Assembly (NCBI RefSeq): GCF_004357995.1 | Contig: NZ_SMTK01000004.1 | Location: 186,001-250,000, forward strand | Source of the DNA: Arthrobacter crusticola | GTDB lineage: Bacteria; Actinomycetota; Actinomycetes; Actinomycetales; Micrococcaceae | Reading direction: 5' to 3' | DNA length: 64,000 bases | Notes under the pieces: generated by a model | What the model was told of the DNA's origin: nothing | What the model saw: only the letters and a program-made list of their open reading frames with translations | Databases searched by the model: none | Shown here: piece after piece, positions 34,840 to 44,161 of the stretch | Layout: every line of letters starts with the position of its first letter | Position numbering within the stretch: position 1 is the first letter of the stretch | Program-made: the position numbers and the translations under genes

Positions 34840-35940
34840 TCAGCCGCGCCCGGCGGCAACCACGCGGGCGGCGGGGGACGCGGCCGCCGGTTCCCCGCCG
34901 GGCACCCGAATCAGCAGGGCACCCGGGTCGATCCGGGCTGTCAGGGAGGTCACCGCACCTGAGAGGTCCCCGTCGAGCTGGGTGTGGGTGGGCTCCGCGG
35001 TCCAGACGGTGACCTCACGGGCGCGGTAGTACTTGATGACCGGGATCTCACCCTTGTGTCGGAACACGATTTTCGCCGCCATCCAGAGCCAGCCGGCCAG
35101 GCTCCGGGGGCTCATCACCACGATGTCGAGGTACCCGTCGTCGATGATCGAGTCGGGAATGAAGTCGATGCCCGCGGGCAGCTTTCCGCAGTTGGCGAAG
35201 AGGACGGTACGGACCTTCCGGCTCTGCGGCGCGCCGCCGTCAAGGCTGATCGAGACCCGCTGCCGGCGCCCGGGAAGGTGCCGCACCCCGGCCTCGCTGT
35301 AGGCGAGCCAGCCGAACTTCTCCTTGAGGTCGTCCTTGGTCGCGGCCACCACCGCGGCATCGAGCCCGACCCCGCCCATGACCAGGAAGGGTGCCTCCGA
35401 GGCGGTGCCGGTGGATTCGTTGCGCAGCAGCACCGTCGCCATGTCGATCCGGCGCTGGCTGCCGTGGAGGGCCACCTCCAGGCAGCCAGCGATGTCGTTG
35501 TAGGGCAGGCCGAGGTTGCGCACCAGCAGGTTCCCGGTGCCCAGCGGCAGCAGCCCCAGCGCGGCGGGCCCGTGCGCCATCGCCTGTGCGACGGCGCGCA
35601 CCGTCCCGTCGCCGCCGGCGGCGAGCACGACGTCGGCCCCCGCCTCGAGCGCCAGGTGCGCCTGGCCGGTCCCAGGGTCCTCGATGGTCGTCTCGAGGAT
35701 CAGCGGCGGATCCCAGCCGGCATCGGAGCAGGCCTGCTCCACGAGGGCGCGGGTCTCGGCGGCGTTCAGTTTGACCGGGTTGAGGATCAGCGCGACCCGC
35801 TGCGGCCCCGAGGCCCGCGCAACGAGCGGATGAACCGTTGCGGCCGGGGCCCCCTGGACCTTCAGGCGCCGCACCTGCCACCAGCTCCGGACCGACGCTG
35901 CTGCCGCGGCGGCGGTGAGGGCGATCAGTTTAGGACGCAT
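34840..35940 (-). CDS. Diacylglycerol/lipid kinase family protein
   Basis: A 366-residue lipid kinase of the DagK/YegS fold. ALILNPVKLNAAETR, the nucleotide site AAGGDGTVRAVAQAMA (GGDGT, about 110) and PLGTGNLLVRNLGLPYND are seen, with GDGYLDIVV-like DDGYLDIVVM in the C-lobe. An N-terminal hydrophobic Ala-rich stretch (residues 5-20) may anchor it to the membrane. The start at 35940 gives the family size; the open frame further upstream enters serS. Divergent from serS, with about 70 bp between. Confidence 0.88.
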   Translation of the reverse strand: MRPKLIALTAAAAAASVRSWWQVRRLKVQGAPAATVHPLVARASGPQRVALILNPVKLNAAETRALVEQACSDAGWDPPLILETTIEDPGTGQAHLALEAGADVVLAAGGDGTVRAVAQAMAHGPAALGLLPLGTGNLLVRNLGLPYNDIAGCLEVALHGSQRRIDMATVLLRNESTGTASEAPFLVMGGVGLDAAVVAATKDDLKEKFGWLAYSEAGVRHLPGRRQRVSISLDGGAPQSRKVRTVLFANCGKLPAGIDFIPDSIIDDGYLDIVVMSPRSLAGWLWMAAKIVFRHKGEIPVIKYYRAREVTVWTAEPTHTQLDGDLSGAVTSLTARIDPGALLIRVPGGEPAAASPAARVVAAGRG

Positions 35941-36011
35941 GATTTTTCCAGAGTACCGCCGGGTGCGCCTCCATGCCCGGACGGGGAAGGCCATTGGGTA
36001 GGCTTGGGGGC

Positions 36012-37292
36012 GTGATCGACGTAAACGAGCTCCGCGCTGACCCCGACAAGTTCCGCTCCTCCCAGCGCGCCCGCAGGGCCGACGAGTCGCTGATCGAGGA
36101 GATCCTCTCGGCGGACACGGCACGCCGAGAAGCGGTCACCCGGCACGAGAACCTGCGCGCGGACCAGAACGCGTTCGGCAAGAAGGTGGCGCAGGCCAAG
36201 GGTGAGCAGAAGCAGGCGCTGCTCGCCGAGGTGAAGGAACTGGCCGCTGAGGTCAAGAAGGCCGCGGCGCTCGCCGACGAGGCACGCTTCCGGCAGGAGG
36301 CGCTGCTGCGGCGGCTCCCGAACCGGATCGAAGACGGGGTTCCCGAGGGCGGCGAGGAGGATTTCGAGGTCCTGCGCACCGTTGGGACGCCGCGGGACTT
36401 CGCCGCCGAAGGCTTCGAACCCCGGGATCACCTCGAGATCGGCGAACTGATCGGCGCGATCGACATGGAGCGCGGCGCCAAGGTCTCCGGTTCGCGGTTC
36501 TACTTCCTCAAGGGCGTCGGGGCGCGCCTTGAGCTGGCCCTGCTGCAGATGGCCATGGACCAGGCCGCGCAGGCGGGGTTCACCCCCATGATCACCCCCA
36601 CCCTGGTGCGGCCCGAGATCATGCAGGGAACCGGCTTCGATGTGGCCCACGACGCCGAAATCTATCGGCTGGCGGAGGACGACCTCTACCTGGTGGGCAC
36701 CTCCGAGGTGGCCCTGGCGGGCTACCACTCCGATGAGATCCTCGACCTCAGCGGCGGGCCCCTGCGCTACGCCGCCTGGTCCTCCTGCTACCGGCGTGAG
36801 GCCGGCTCGCACGGCAAGGACACCCGCGGCATCATCCGCGTCCACCAGTTCAACAAGGTGGAGATGTTCACCTACACCACGGTCGAAGAATCTTCGGCGG
36901 AGCACCTGAGGCTGCTGGCCTGGGAAGAGGAGATGCTCGCGAAGGTCGAACTGCCCTACCGGGTGATCGACACCGCGGCCGGTGACCTCGGGATGTCCGC
37001 CGCGCGGAAGTTCGACTGCGAGGCCTGGGTGCCCACCCAGGGCGCATACCGGGAACTGACCTCCACCTCGAACTGCACCACCTTCCAGGCCCGGCGGTTG
37101 AACATCCGGGAGCGTCAGGGCGGGGAAAGCGCGAAGGGAACGCGGGCCGTGGCGACGCTGAACGGTACCCTGGCCACCACCCGCTGGATCGTGGCGATCC
37201 TCGAGCACCACCAGAATCCCGACGGCTCGGTCCGGGTCCCGGAGGCGCTGCGCCCGTATCTTAGTGGACTCGAGGTCCTGCCGGTACTGTGA
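36012..37292 (+). CDS. serS: Seryl-tRNA synthetase
   Basis: A 426-residue class II synthetase. An N-terminal antiparallel coiled coil binds tRNA-Ser (about 30-110, with [22 protein letters not shown]). Motif 2 is [28 protein letters not shown], and motif 3 is near [29 protein letters not shown] binds serine. TAGGCT (35999-36004) lies 7 nt before the GTG, with no Shine-Dalgarno, so the mRNA is probably leaderless. No T-box is seen. Confidence 0.97.
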   Translation: MIDVNELRADPDKFRSSQRARRADESLIEEILSADTARREAVTRHENLRADQNAFGKKVAQAKGEQKQALLAEVKELAAEVKKAAALADEARFRQEALLRRLPNRIEDGVPEGGEEDFEVLRTVGTPRDFAAEGFEPRDHLEIGELIGAIDMERGAKVSGSRFYFLKGVGARLELALLQMAMDQAAQAGFTPMITPTLVRPEIMQGTGFDVAHDAEIYRLAEDDLYLVGTSEVALAGYHSDEILDLSGGPLRYAAWSSCYRREAGSHGKDTRGIIRVHQFNKVEMFTYTTVEESSAEHLRLLAWEEEMLAKVELPYRVIDTAAGDLGMSAARKFDCEAWVPTQGAYRELTSTSNCTTFQARRLNIRERQGGESAKGTRAVATLNGTLATTRWIVAILEHHQNPDGSVRVPEALRPYLSGLEVLPVL

Positions 37293-37337
37293 GGCCCGCC
37301 CTACCCGGTTCGGGGGTTGATCTGGTTCACTGATGAG

Positions 37338-38174
37338 ATGGCTATTTCATTATCGGCTGGCATCGAGGACCAGCCCCAGACCCGCACAAAGTACATGGTG
37401 GCGCTCGACGTCGACGGCACCCTCGTAGACCACGACGGGGTCATGAGCGATGAGGTCCGGGCGGCGGCCTCCGCCGCCATCGACGCCGGACACGACATCA
37501 TCATCTCCACGGGGCGCTCACTGGGCGCCGCCCTGCCGGTAATCCGGGAGATCGGGCTCACCCGCGGCCATGCCGTGTGCTCGAACGGCGGAGTCACCCT
37601 CCGCGTCGATCCGGACCTTCCCCGCGGCTTCGAAGTGATCGACAAGGTGACCTTCGACCCCAGCCCTGCCCTCCGGGCCCTGCGCGAGCGCCTGCCCGGG
37701 GCCAAGTATGCCCTCGAGGACGACCAGGGCCGCTTCCTCTCAACCGAAAGCTTCCAGGACGCAAGTTTCGGTGCCGAGGCCCAGAGCGTCGACTTCGAAC
37801 AGATGCTCGACGCCAACGCCGTACGCGTCGTTGTCTTCAGCACCGACAGCACGGCCGAAGAATTCGGCAACGCCGTCGAGACGATCGGCCTGCACGGCGT
37901 GACCTACTCGGTGGGGTGGACCGCCTGGCTCGACATCGCCGCCGCCGGGGTCACCAAGGCCAGCGCCCTCGAGCTGCTGCGGCGCCGAATCGGTGCCGAC
38001 CCGGCCCTCACCGTCGCGGTCGGGGACGGGCGCAACGACATTGAAATGCTCGAGTGGGCGGCCCGCGGGGTGGCCATGGGCCAGGCGCCCGAGGAAGTAC
38101 GCTCGGCGGCCTCGGAAGTCACCGGCTCGGTGTACGACGACGGGGCGGCCAAGGTCCTCCGCTCGCTGGTGTAG
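37338..38174 (+). CDS. Cof-type HAD-IIB family phosphatase (second copy)
   Basis: A 278-residue HAD phosphatase. Motif I is VALDVDGTLVDHDG, motif II IISTGRSLG, motif IV VAVGDGRNDIEMLEWA, with a C2 cap between. It is related to the enzyme at 3428-4237 but not a close copy. The start is chosen at ATG 37338; an ATG at 37395 immediately before the HAD core is possible. It lies 45 bp after serS, so it may be co-transcribed. The stop lies in the first copy of a 19-bp tandem duplication. Confidence 0.82.
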   Translation: MAISLSAGIEDQPQTRTKYMVALDVDGTLVDHDGVMSDEVRAAASAAIDAGHDIIISTGRSLGAALPVIREIGLTRGHAVCSNGGVTLRVDPDLPRGFEVIDKVTFDPSPALRALRERLPGAKYALEDDQGRFLSTESFQDASFGAEAQSVDFEQMLDANAVRVVVFSTDSTAEEFGNAVETIGLHGVTYSVGWTAWLDIAAAGVTKASALELLRRRIGADPALTVAVGDGRNDIEMLEWAARGVAMGQAPEEVRSAASEVTGSVYDDGAAKVLRSLV

Positions 38175-38198
38175 TCCCGGCTCGCTGGTGTAGTCCGG
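38162..38198 (+). repeat. 19-bp tandem duplication over the HAD stop codon
   Basis: ctcgctggtgtagtcccgg is followed by ctcgctggtgtagtccggg. The first copy contains the HAD stop (Leu-Val-stop) and the second repeats the same three codons in untranslated DNA. It looks like a recent slippage event without effect on the protein. Confidence 0.85.
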
Positions 38199-38213
38199 GT
38201 TTTTCAGGCCGGT

Positions 38214-38843
38214 TCAGTAGGCCAGGGCGGCCGGCGGCAGGGCCGCCGGGCCGTGCGCCAAATCCAGCAGGCGGGCCGCGGCGGGCCGGGTGGCCCACTC
38301 CTCCATCCAGTGCGAGCGGATCACCGCCTTGCTGACGGCCTGGGTGCTGATCCCCAGTTCCTGGGCGATGAGCTTCTGCTGCCCCCGGGCGCCGGGGGTC
38401 AGGAGGTCGAGGACCTTCCATTCGGCGTCGGTCCGGGTATACACGAGGTGGCCCAGCAGCCGCAGCACCGCCTCGGCCTCGCCGGCGATCTCCGCGTCGG
38501 GTCCCTCGACAGCCAGCGGAATGCGCTCGCCGGTCTTCTGCGCCCGGTTGACCGCGCGGCGCGCATAGACCAGGCCGAATCCGTCGGCGTCGAGGATGCG
38601 CTCGGGCACCGGCGGGAGGACCCCGCCGACGCCGATGCCCACATGCCAGCGGCGGAAGCGGACGGCGCGCAGGGCCGCGTCCACTGCCGTCCGCGCGGAA
38701 TCGACGACGCCCTGGAGTTCATCGCCCACCGAACGCTGGAACGGCACCACCGTGGGGAGGTGCCGGAGCTCGCGGATCAGCTCCGGCACCAGGTCGCCCA
38801 CCTCGCGCGAGTCGCGCTGGTTGATGGTGAGCACATATTGCAT
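38214..38843 (-). CDS. SatD-like regulator with C-terminal helix-turn-helix
   Basis: A 209-residue protein. The N-terminal half (YVLTINQRDSREVGDLVPELIRELRHL... and RRWHVGIGVGGV) resembles the SatD family domain. Near residues 150-175 a helix-turn-helix reads QQKLIAQELGISTQAVSKAVIRS. It probably binds DNA. The ATG at 38843 is chosen; a GTG 18 bp upstream is in frame. Directly upstream a short inverted repeat (CAACC/GGTTG at about 38878-38893) could be its own operator. Convergent with the HAD gene. Confidence 0.65.
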   Translation of the reverse strand: MQYVLTINQRDSREVGDLVPELIRELRHLPTVVPFQRSVGDELQGVVDSARTAVDAALRAVRFRRWHVGIGVGGVLPPVPERILDADGFGLVYARRAVNRAQKTGERIPLAVEGPDAEIAGEAEAVLRLLGHLVYTRTDAEWKVLDLLTPGARGQQKLIAQELGISTQAVSKAVIRSHWMEEWATRPAAARLLDLAHGPAALPPAALAY

Positions 38844-38865
38844 TGCCCCAGTATGCTGCACGGCG

Positions 38866-38897
38866 GCCGCAAATCAACCGATTTTGGTTGCGGCGCG
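38866..38897. promoter_or_regulatory. Nested inverted repeats between the SatD-like gene and ppa
   Basis: The AT-rich stretch CCGCAAATCAACCGATTTT followed by GGTTGCGG contains the inverted repeats AAATC/GATTT, CAACC/GGTTG and CCGCAA/TTGCGG. These overlap, so only one pairing can form. It lies just upstream of the SatD-like gene and downstream of ppa and may bind the regulator. Confidence 0.35.
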
Positions 38898-38916
38898 GCA
38901 CGCAGGGGAAGAAGCC

Positions 38917-39483
38917 TTAGCGTCCTTCGGGCACCGCCGTAGCGTTGTCGGCCTCGACGTCGACGCCGCGGCCCTGGGGCTCATCGGCGGCGCTGGTCTC
39001 GCCCTGCGCCTTGAACCGCTCCAGCGACGCCTCGACCTCGGCCTCGGCCGCTTCCCGGCCGGCCCACTCGGCGGCCTCGACCCACTTGCCCGGCTCGAGG
39101 TCCTTGTAGCGGGTGAAGAAGTGCTTGATCTCGTCGAGGAGGAAGGTCGAGACATCCGAAAGGTCCTGAATGTCATCGAAGCGCGGATCGGCCGGAACGC
39201 AGAGCACCTTGGCATCCCCGCCGCCGTCGTCGGTCATGTTGAAAACCCCAATCGGGCGGGACTCGACCAGGACGCCCGGGATCAGATCGAAGTCCTGAAG
39301 CATCACCAGGGCGTCGAGGGGATCACCGTCCTCGCCGAGGGTGTTTTCGAAGTAGCCGTAGTGCGTGGGGTACTGCATCGCCGTGAAAAGCACCCGGTCG
39401 AGGCGGAGGCGGTGGGTCTCGTGGTCGATCTCGTACTTGACGCGGGATCCCTTGGGGATCTCGATGGTGACGTCGAGCTTCAT
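38917..39483 (-). CDS. ppa: Inorganic pyrophosphatase, family I
   Basis: A 188-residue soluble pyrophosphatase. [16 protein letters not shown], the metal site [13 protein letters not shown] and the [15 protein letters not shown] end are all in place. The last 30 residues are an acidic tail ([16 protein letters not shown]) beyond the usual core. It drives biosynthetic reactions by removing PPi. AGGAG lies 6 nt before the ATG (minus strand). Divergent from dacB. Confidence 0.95.
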   Translation of the reverse strand: MKLDVTIEIPKGSRVKYEIDHETHRLRLDRVLFTAMQYPTHYGYFENTLGEDGDPLDALVMLQDFDLIPGVLVESRPIGVFNMTDDGGGDAKVLCVPADPRFDDIQDLSDVSTFLLDEIKHFFTRYKDLEPGKWVEAAEWAGREAAEAEVEASLERFKAQGETSAADEPQGRGVDVEADNATAVPEGR

Positions 39484-39561
39484 GGCAACTCCTCGGTGTG
39501 TGGCTGGCGGATGGGAAGGGGCAGGCCCGGCCGGGCCCGGTCCGCCGCGCCCGGCCGCCCG

Positions 39562-39589
39562 TTTACTGTTTAAACTTCTGCACTAACAT
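39562..39589 (+). promoter_or_regulatory. Possible promoter of dacB
   Basis: TTTACT (39562-39567) and TAACAT (39584-39589) are 16 bp apart. The stretch also holds the palindrome GTTTAAAC. The leader to the dacB ATG would be about 60 nt. Confidence 0.35.
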
Positions 39590-39658
39590 ATCGGTCGTGG
39601 CCCGCTTCCCGGCATTTTCGGCCGTCCGCGTTCCCGTTGAACCCTCCGGAAGGAATCC

Positions 39659-41089
39659 ATGAAGCGTCAGGCCCGACGGCTGACCGCCGTGCTGCTGGCG
39701 GCGGTCCTCGCGGTGCTGGCGCTGCCCCTCTCGGCCCTGGTGATCCCGGCCGCCGTGGAGGAGCTCACCGGCGGAGGGGACGCCGAGGTGCGGCCGCCCG
39801 CCCTCCAGCGCCCGCCGGCCGGGGTGCTCGAACCCGGCGTCGTCTCCGCCCTTTCGACCTCGGCGCCGCAGCCGGCCCCCGGGGTGCTCGCTTCGCTGCT
39901 TGATGCCGAGCTGCAGCTGCCCGGCGGCGGCGGGCGGTTCACCGGGGTGGTGCGGGACGCCGCCACCGGCGAGGTGCTCTACAGCAGGGGCGCCGACGAG
40001 GCGCAGGCCCCCGCGTCGAACCTGAAGCTGCTGACGGCGGCAGCCGTCCTGAACACCCTCGATCCGCAGGACCGGCTCGAGACCACGGTGCACGCTGGCG
40101 GGGACGGGGTGCTGTATCTCCGGGGCGGCGGCGATGTGCTGCTGGGCTCCGGGTCATCGGAGGCCGGCGCGGTGCGTGGGCACGCCGGCCTTTCCACCCT
40201 GGCCCGGGAGACCGCCCAGGCGCTGGATCCGGCCTCGGGTCCGTACAACGTCGCCGTGGACGACTCCCTCTTCGAGGGCCCTCCGCTCAACCCGTCCTGG
40301 GCGCAGGGTGACGTGGACGCCGGGGAACTGGCACCGGTGTACCCGCTGGCCGTCAATTCCGCGTGGCAGGACGAGGGCCTGCAGGCCGGGGCGCGCGACG
40401 CCGACCCGGCGCTGAGGGCAGCGGAGGCCTTCACCGCCGCCCTCGCCGCCGCGGCCGCCGAACGCGGCATCGAGGTGCTCGGCGGACCGGTGCGCGCCGT
40501 GGTGCCGGACTCCGCCGAGGCGGTGGCCTCGGTCCGCTCGGCCACCATTGGTGAGCAGGTCGAGCACATGCTGGTCCTGTCGGACAACTACCTCGCCGAG
40601 GCCCTGGCGCGGCTGGCCTCGGCGGCGGCCGGCGGGCCGGCGAGTTCCGACGGCGCCACGGCGCTGCTCGCTGCCACCGCCGACCGGCTCGGCGTTCCGG
40701 GCGGCGGGCTCCGGGTCGGGGACGCAGCCGGGCTCTCCGTTGACAACTCGGCGACCCCCGCCCAGCTCGCGGCGCTGCTTTCCGCGGTGGCCGCCTCCAA
40801 GCGGCCCGCCCTGGCCGGGATGCCCGGGCTGCTGCCCGTGGCCGGCCTGTCGGGCACCCTTAAAGAGCGTTTCGCTCCGAACGCCGCGGCGGTGCGCGGG
40901 GCCGGGGTGGTCCGGGCCAAGACCGGCACCCTGAGCGCCGTCACGGCGCTCAGCGGCTACGTTGTCACGGCGGAAGGTCGCCTGCTCAGCTTCTCCCTCA
41001 TGGGCTCCGGGATCGAAGGCAGGACGCCGGAGGCCCGCGACGCCGTCGACCGGGCCGCGGCCGTGCTGGCGGCCTGCGGATGCCGCTGA
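39659..41089 (+). CDS. dacB: D-alanyl-D-alanine carboxypeptidase/endopeptidase (PBP4 type)
   Basis: A 476-residue class C penicillin-binding protein. It starts with an uncleaved or cleaved signal (KRQARRLTAVLLAAVLAVLALPLSALVIP). The Ser nucleophile motif is SNLK (APASNLKLLTAA, about residue 120), the second motif is SDN (VLSDNYLAEAL, about 306) and the third KTG (RAKTGTLSAVTALSG, about 421). It trims or cleaves peptidoglycan peptides outside the cell. GGAAGGAA precedes the ATG. It may share a message with the metalloprotease and tilS genes, but a hairpin follows it. Confidence 0.93.
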   Translation: MKRQARRLTAVLLAAVLAVLALPLSALVIPAAVEELTGGGDAEVRPPALQRPPAGVLEPGVVSALSTSAPQPAPGVLASLLDAELQLPGGGGRFTGVVRDAATGEVLYSRGADEAQAPASNLKLLTAAAVLNTLDPQDRLETTVHAGGDGVLYLRGGGDVLLGSGSSEAGAVRGHAGLSTLARETAQALDPASGPYNVAVDDSLFEGPPLNPSWAQGDVDAGELAPVYPLAVNSAWQDEGLQAGARDADPALRAAEAFTAALAAAAAERGIEVLGGPVRAVVPDSAEAVASVRSATIGEQVEHMLVLSDNYLAEALARLASAAAGGPASSDGATALLAATADRLGVPGGGLRVGDAAGLSVDNSATPAQLAALLSAVAASKRPALAGMPGLLPVAGLSGTLKERFAPNAAAVRGAGVVRAKTGTLSAVTALSGYVVTAEGRLLSFSLMGSGIEGRTPEARDAVDRAAAVLAACGCR

Positions 41090-41095
41090 ACGCAA

Positions 41096-41123
41096 CGCAC
41101 GATCCGCACCTCACGATCGTGCG
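41096..41123 (+). terminator. Hairpin after dacB
   Basis: A 9-bp perfect stem (CGCACGATC/GATCGTGCG) with a 10-nt loop lies right after the dacB stop. There is no U tract. Confidence 0.5.
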
Positions 41124-41172
41124 CGCCGGGCACCGCCGAGCGGCCGGGAGCCGGATGTGGTCGAATTAGGTC

Positions 41173-42339
41173 ATGGAGAGCAATGAGCCGACCGTTTCAT
41201 CCAACCCCCAACGCCCCCAGCTGGTGAACTGGGACTTCGCCGCGGGCAGCGCGGCCCGTCTCGCCCCCGCCGGACCGACGATGACGCCGCGTGAGATCGC
41301 CGCCGCGGTCGATGACCTCCGTGCCCAGGCCGACGCCTCCGTGGCGCACGTCCATGCCATCTCCCGCCTTGACGCGGCACGGGACCTGCGCGACTCCGAA
41401 CTCCTCATCGTGGACCGGGCGTCCTGGGCGAAGGCCAACACCCAGAGCTTCCGGGTGCTCGTCGAGCCGGCCCTGAACCATCTCGCGCAGTCCAAGCCGG
41501 AAATCCTCAAGGCGGCCTCCGTCAGCCTCGGAGGCAACCTCACCGGCGCGCAGCTCGGCGCCATCCTGGCGTTCCTTTCGAGCAAGGTGCTGGGTCAGTA
41601 CGACCCGTTCGTGCCCTCCCGCAACGGCGCCGGCGGGCGCCTGATGCTCGTGGCGCCCAACATCATCTCCGTCGAACGCGAACTCAACGTCGACCCGTCC
41701 GACTTCCGCCTCTGGGTCTGCCTCCACGAGCAGACCCACCGGGTCCAGTTCGCCGCCGCGCCCTGGCTGAAGGACCACATGACCTCCGCCATCTCGGAAC
41801 TGACCACCGGGATGATGGACAAGGCCGACACCCTCTCCGAGCGCCTCGCCGCCGCGGCGAAGAGCCTCGGTATGCCCAAGGGGGAGCACCCCGGCCGCCG
41901 GTCCGCCGCGGTCGAACAATGGCCCGACGGCGGGAAGGTCCACGGCACCGGGCTGCTGTCCGTGCTGCAGGACCCCGACGACAAGGCCCGCCTGTCCCAC
42001 CTGACCGCCGTGATGAGCCTGCTCGAGGGCCACGCGAACGTCGTCATGGACGGCGTTGACGCGCGGATCGTGCCGACGGTGAAAACCATCCGCCGCCGCT
42101 TCAACGCCCGTGGAAAGTCCCGCGGGCCCGTGGAGAAACTGATCCGCCAGCTCCTGGGCCTCGACGCGAAAATGCGCCAGTACAGCGACGGCGCCAAGTT
42201 CGTGCGCCGGGTCGTTGACCAGACCGGCATGGAGGGGTTCAACCTCGTCTGGGAGGCCGAGGCCAACCTCCCCACCGAGCGCGAGATCCACACCCCGGAC
42301 GAATGGATCGACAGGATGAGCCTTACCCGCCATGGTTAG
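41173..42339 (+). CDS. Zinc-dependent metalloprotease, DUF2342 family
   Basis: A 388-residue protein with the zinc motif CLHEQTHRVQF (HExxH, about residue 178) and a conserved acidic segment LEGHANVVMDG near 280 that probably gives the third ligand. This is the actinobacterial DUF2342/putative hydrolase family, sometimes annotated as coenzyme F420-associated. No signal peptide, so it acts in the cytosol; substrate unknown. The order dacB-DUF2342-tilS-hpt-ftsH is common in actinobacteria. The stop overlaps tilS by 8 bp. Confidence 0.85.
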   Translation: MESNEPTVSSNPQRPQLVNWDFAAGSAARLAPAGPTMTPREIAAAVDDLRAQADASVAHVHAISRLDAARDLRDSELLIVDRASWAKANTQSFRVLVEPALNHLAQSKPEILKAASVSLGGNLTGAQLGAILAFLSSKVLGQYDPFVPSRNGAGGRLMLVAPNIISVERELNVDPSDFRLWVCLHEQTHRVQFAAAPWLKDHMTSAISELTTGMMDKADTLSERLAAAAKSLGMPKGEHPGRRSAAVEQWPDGGKVHGTGLLSVLQDPDDKARLSHLTAVMSLLEGHANVVMDGVDARIVPTVKTIRRRFNARGKSRGPVEKLIRQLLGLDAKMRQYSDGAKFVRRVVDQTGMEGFNLVWEAEANLPTEREIHTPDEWIDRMSLTRHG

Positions 42340-43435
42340 GCGCCCGCGCCTCAACCCGGTGGCCGCGGCCGCACGGAACCGGGTGGAGGACGCCCTGACC
42401 GATGTGCTGCTTCCCGCCGGAGCCGCATCCGGGGCCGCTCCGGAGGAGGCGGCGCCGCTGGTGCTCGTGGCGTGCAGCGGCGGCCCGGATTCACTCGCGC
42501 TGGCCGCCGCCGCCGTGTATTTCACGAAGGGAGGCCGGTGCAGGGTCGGCGCTGTCGTCGTCGACCACGGCCTGCAGGAGGACAGCGCGGCGGTCGCCCG
42601 GCGCGCCGCGGCCCAGCTCGCCGGCCTGGGACTGTCCCCGGTCGAGGTCCGCACGGTCGAGGTCGCCGCCACCGGCATGGGCCCGGAGGCCGCCGCCCGC
42701 ACCGCCCGCTATGCCGCACTCGACGCCGCCGCCCGCGAGTCCGGCGCCGCAGCCGTCCTGCTGGGCCACACGCTCGATGACCAGGCCGAGCAGGTCCTGC
42801 TGGGGCTGGCCCGCGGCTCCGGAACGCGCTCCCTGGCCGGCATGCCGGCCCGGCGGGGCCCCTACCGCCGGCCGTTCCTCGACCTGCGGCGCGCCGACAC
42901 CGAGGAAATCTGCTCCTTCTACGGGCTCGACCCCTGGCACGACCCCTCCAACACGGATCCTGCCTTCGCCCGCTCCCGGGTCCGCACCCAGGTGCTGCCC
43001 TACCTCGAGGAACAGCTCGGCCCGGGGGTCGCGCCGGCACTGTACCGGTCGGCGCGCATCCTCGGCCAGGACGCCGACTACCTCGAACAGCTCAGCTCCG
43101 AGGCCTACGCCGGGCTCCGGGCCGAGGCCGGCGGGGACATCCTCCTGCCGGAGGAGGGCCTGCGCACGCTGCCCGCTTCGCTGCGCCAGCGGGTCCTCGC
43201 CCTGGCCGCCATTGAAGTCGGCGGTACCCAGCCCAGCTTTGAGCGCCTCCTGGCCGCCGAAACCCTCCTCGAACGCCGCGGCTCCGCGGGCCCGGTCCAG
43301 CTGGGCGGACGTGTCGGCGTTTACCGGCAGGTCCGGGGGAAATCGGTTCTTCCGGGCGGGCCAAGCTATGGCAATCTTGTCTTTAGAAACAACCGTCCCG
43401 GCACGGAGCCGCCGAGCCGTTCAACCCAGGAGTAA
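42332..43435 (+). CDS. tilS: tRNA(Ile)-lysidine synthetase
   Basis: A 367-residue N-type ATP pyrophosphatase that modifies C34 of the tRNA-Ile CAU anticodon so it reads AUA. The PP-loop is VACSGGPDSLALAA (about 46-59); VVDHGLQEDS, LLGHTLDDQAEQVLLGLARGSG and RRPFLDLRR follow in family order. The C-terminal part is short, as in other actinobacteria. The ATG lies within the end of the protease gene, and the stop is 3 bp before hpt, so translation is coupled. Confidence 0.93.
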   Translation: MVRRPRLNPVAAAARNRVEDALTDVLLPAGAASGAAPEEAAPLVLVACSGGPDSLALAAAAVYFTKGGRCRVGAVVVDHGLQEDSAAVARRAAAQLAGLGLSPVEVRTVEVAATGMGPEAAARTARYAALDAAARESGAAAVLLGHTLDDQAEQVLLGLARGSGTRSLAGMPARRGPYRRPFLDLRRADTEEICSFYGLDPWHDPSNTDPAFARSRVRTQVLPYLEEQLGPGVAPALYRSARILGQDADYLEQLSSEAYAGLRAEAGGDILLPEEGLRTLPASLRQRVLALAAIEVGGTQPSFERLLAAETLLERRGSAGPVQLGGRVGVYRQVRGKSVLPGGPSYGNLVFRNNRPGTEPPSRSTQE

Positions 43436-43438
43436 TTG

Positions 43439-43990
43439 GTGGATTCCAACGACGTCGAGTCAGACCTGAAGCACGTCCTGTTCAGCAAGGAACAGATTCA
43501 GCAGCGCGTCAACGAACTCGCAGCCGAAATCGACGCCGACTACCAGGGCCGCGAGATCCTCCTCGTGGGTGTGCTCAAGGGTGCCGTGATGGTGATGGCC
43601 GACCTCGCCCGCGCGCTCCACTCCCACATCACCATGGACTGGATGGCGGTTTCCTCCTACGGCTCGGGCACCCAGTCCTCCGGCGTGGTGCGGATCCTCA
43701 AGGACCTCGAAACCGACCTCATGGGCAAGCACGTGCTCATCGCCGAGGACATCATCGACTCCGGCCTGACACTGTCCTGGCTCAAGGCCAACCTCCTCTC
43801 CCGCGGCCCCGCCTCCGTCGAAATCTGCACCCTGCTGCGCAAACCCGACGCCGCCAAGGTCGACATCGACGTGAAGTATGTCGGATTCAATATCCCCAAC
43901 GAATTCGTCGTCGGCTACGGCCTCGACTTCGCCGAGAAGTACCGGAACCTCGACTTCATCGGCACCCTCGCCCCCCACGTCTACGAGTAG
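43439..43990 (+). CDS. hpt: Hypoxanthine phosphoribosyltransferase
   Basis: A 183-residue purine salvage enzyme that makes IMP and GMP from hypoxanthine or guanine and PRPP. LVGVLKGAVMVMADLARAL forms the first part of the active site, and the PRPP loop is VLIAEDIIDSGLTLSWL (about 98-114); VGYGLDFAEKYRNLDFIG closes the family pattern. CAGGAG lies 6 nt before GTG 43439; a TTG one codon earlier is less likely. It lies directly after tilS, as in many bacteria. Confidence 0.95.
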   Translation: MDSNDVESDLKHVLFSKEQIQQRVNELAAEIDADYQGREILLVGVLKGAVMVMADLARALHSHITMDWMAVSSYGSGTQSSGVVRILKDLETDLMGKHVLIAEDIIDSGLTLSWLKANLLSRGPASVEICTLLRKPDAAKVDIDVKYVGFNIPNEFVVGYGLDFAEKYRNLDFIGTLAPHVYE

Positions 43991-44161
43991 GCCGGGCGCC
44001 TCCGCCGGGGCCCGGGCTGTACGCCCACAGGGAACTTATGCCCCAAACCGGACGTGATGAAACTGAAACCGTGTATATCTTGAGTGTTTCGAGGTGACGG
44101 CGGACGGAACACGTTATTTCCGGCATAAGCAGGAGGGACAGGGCACGCAGCCCTGAGAAGA

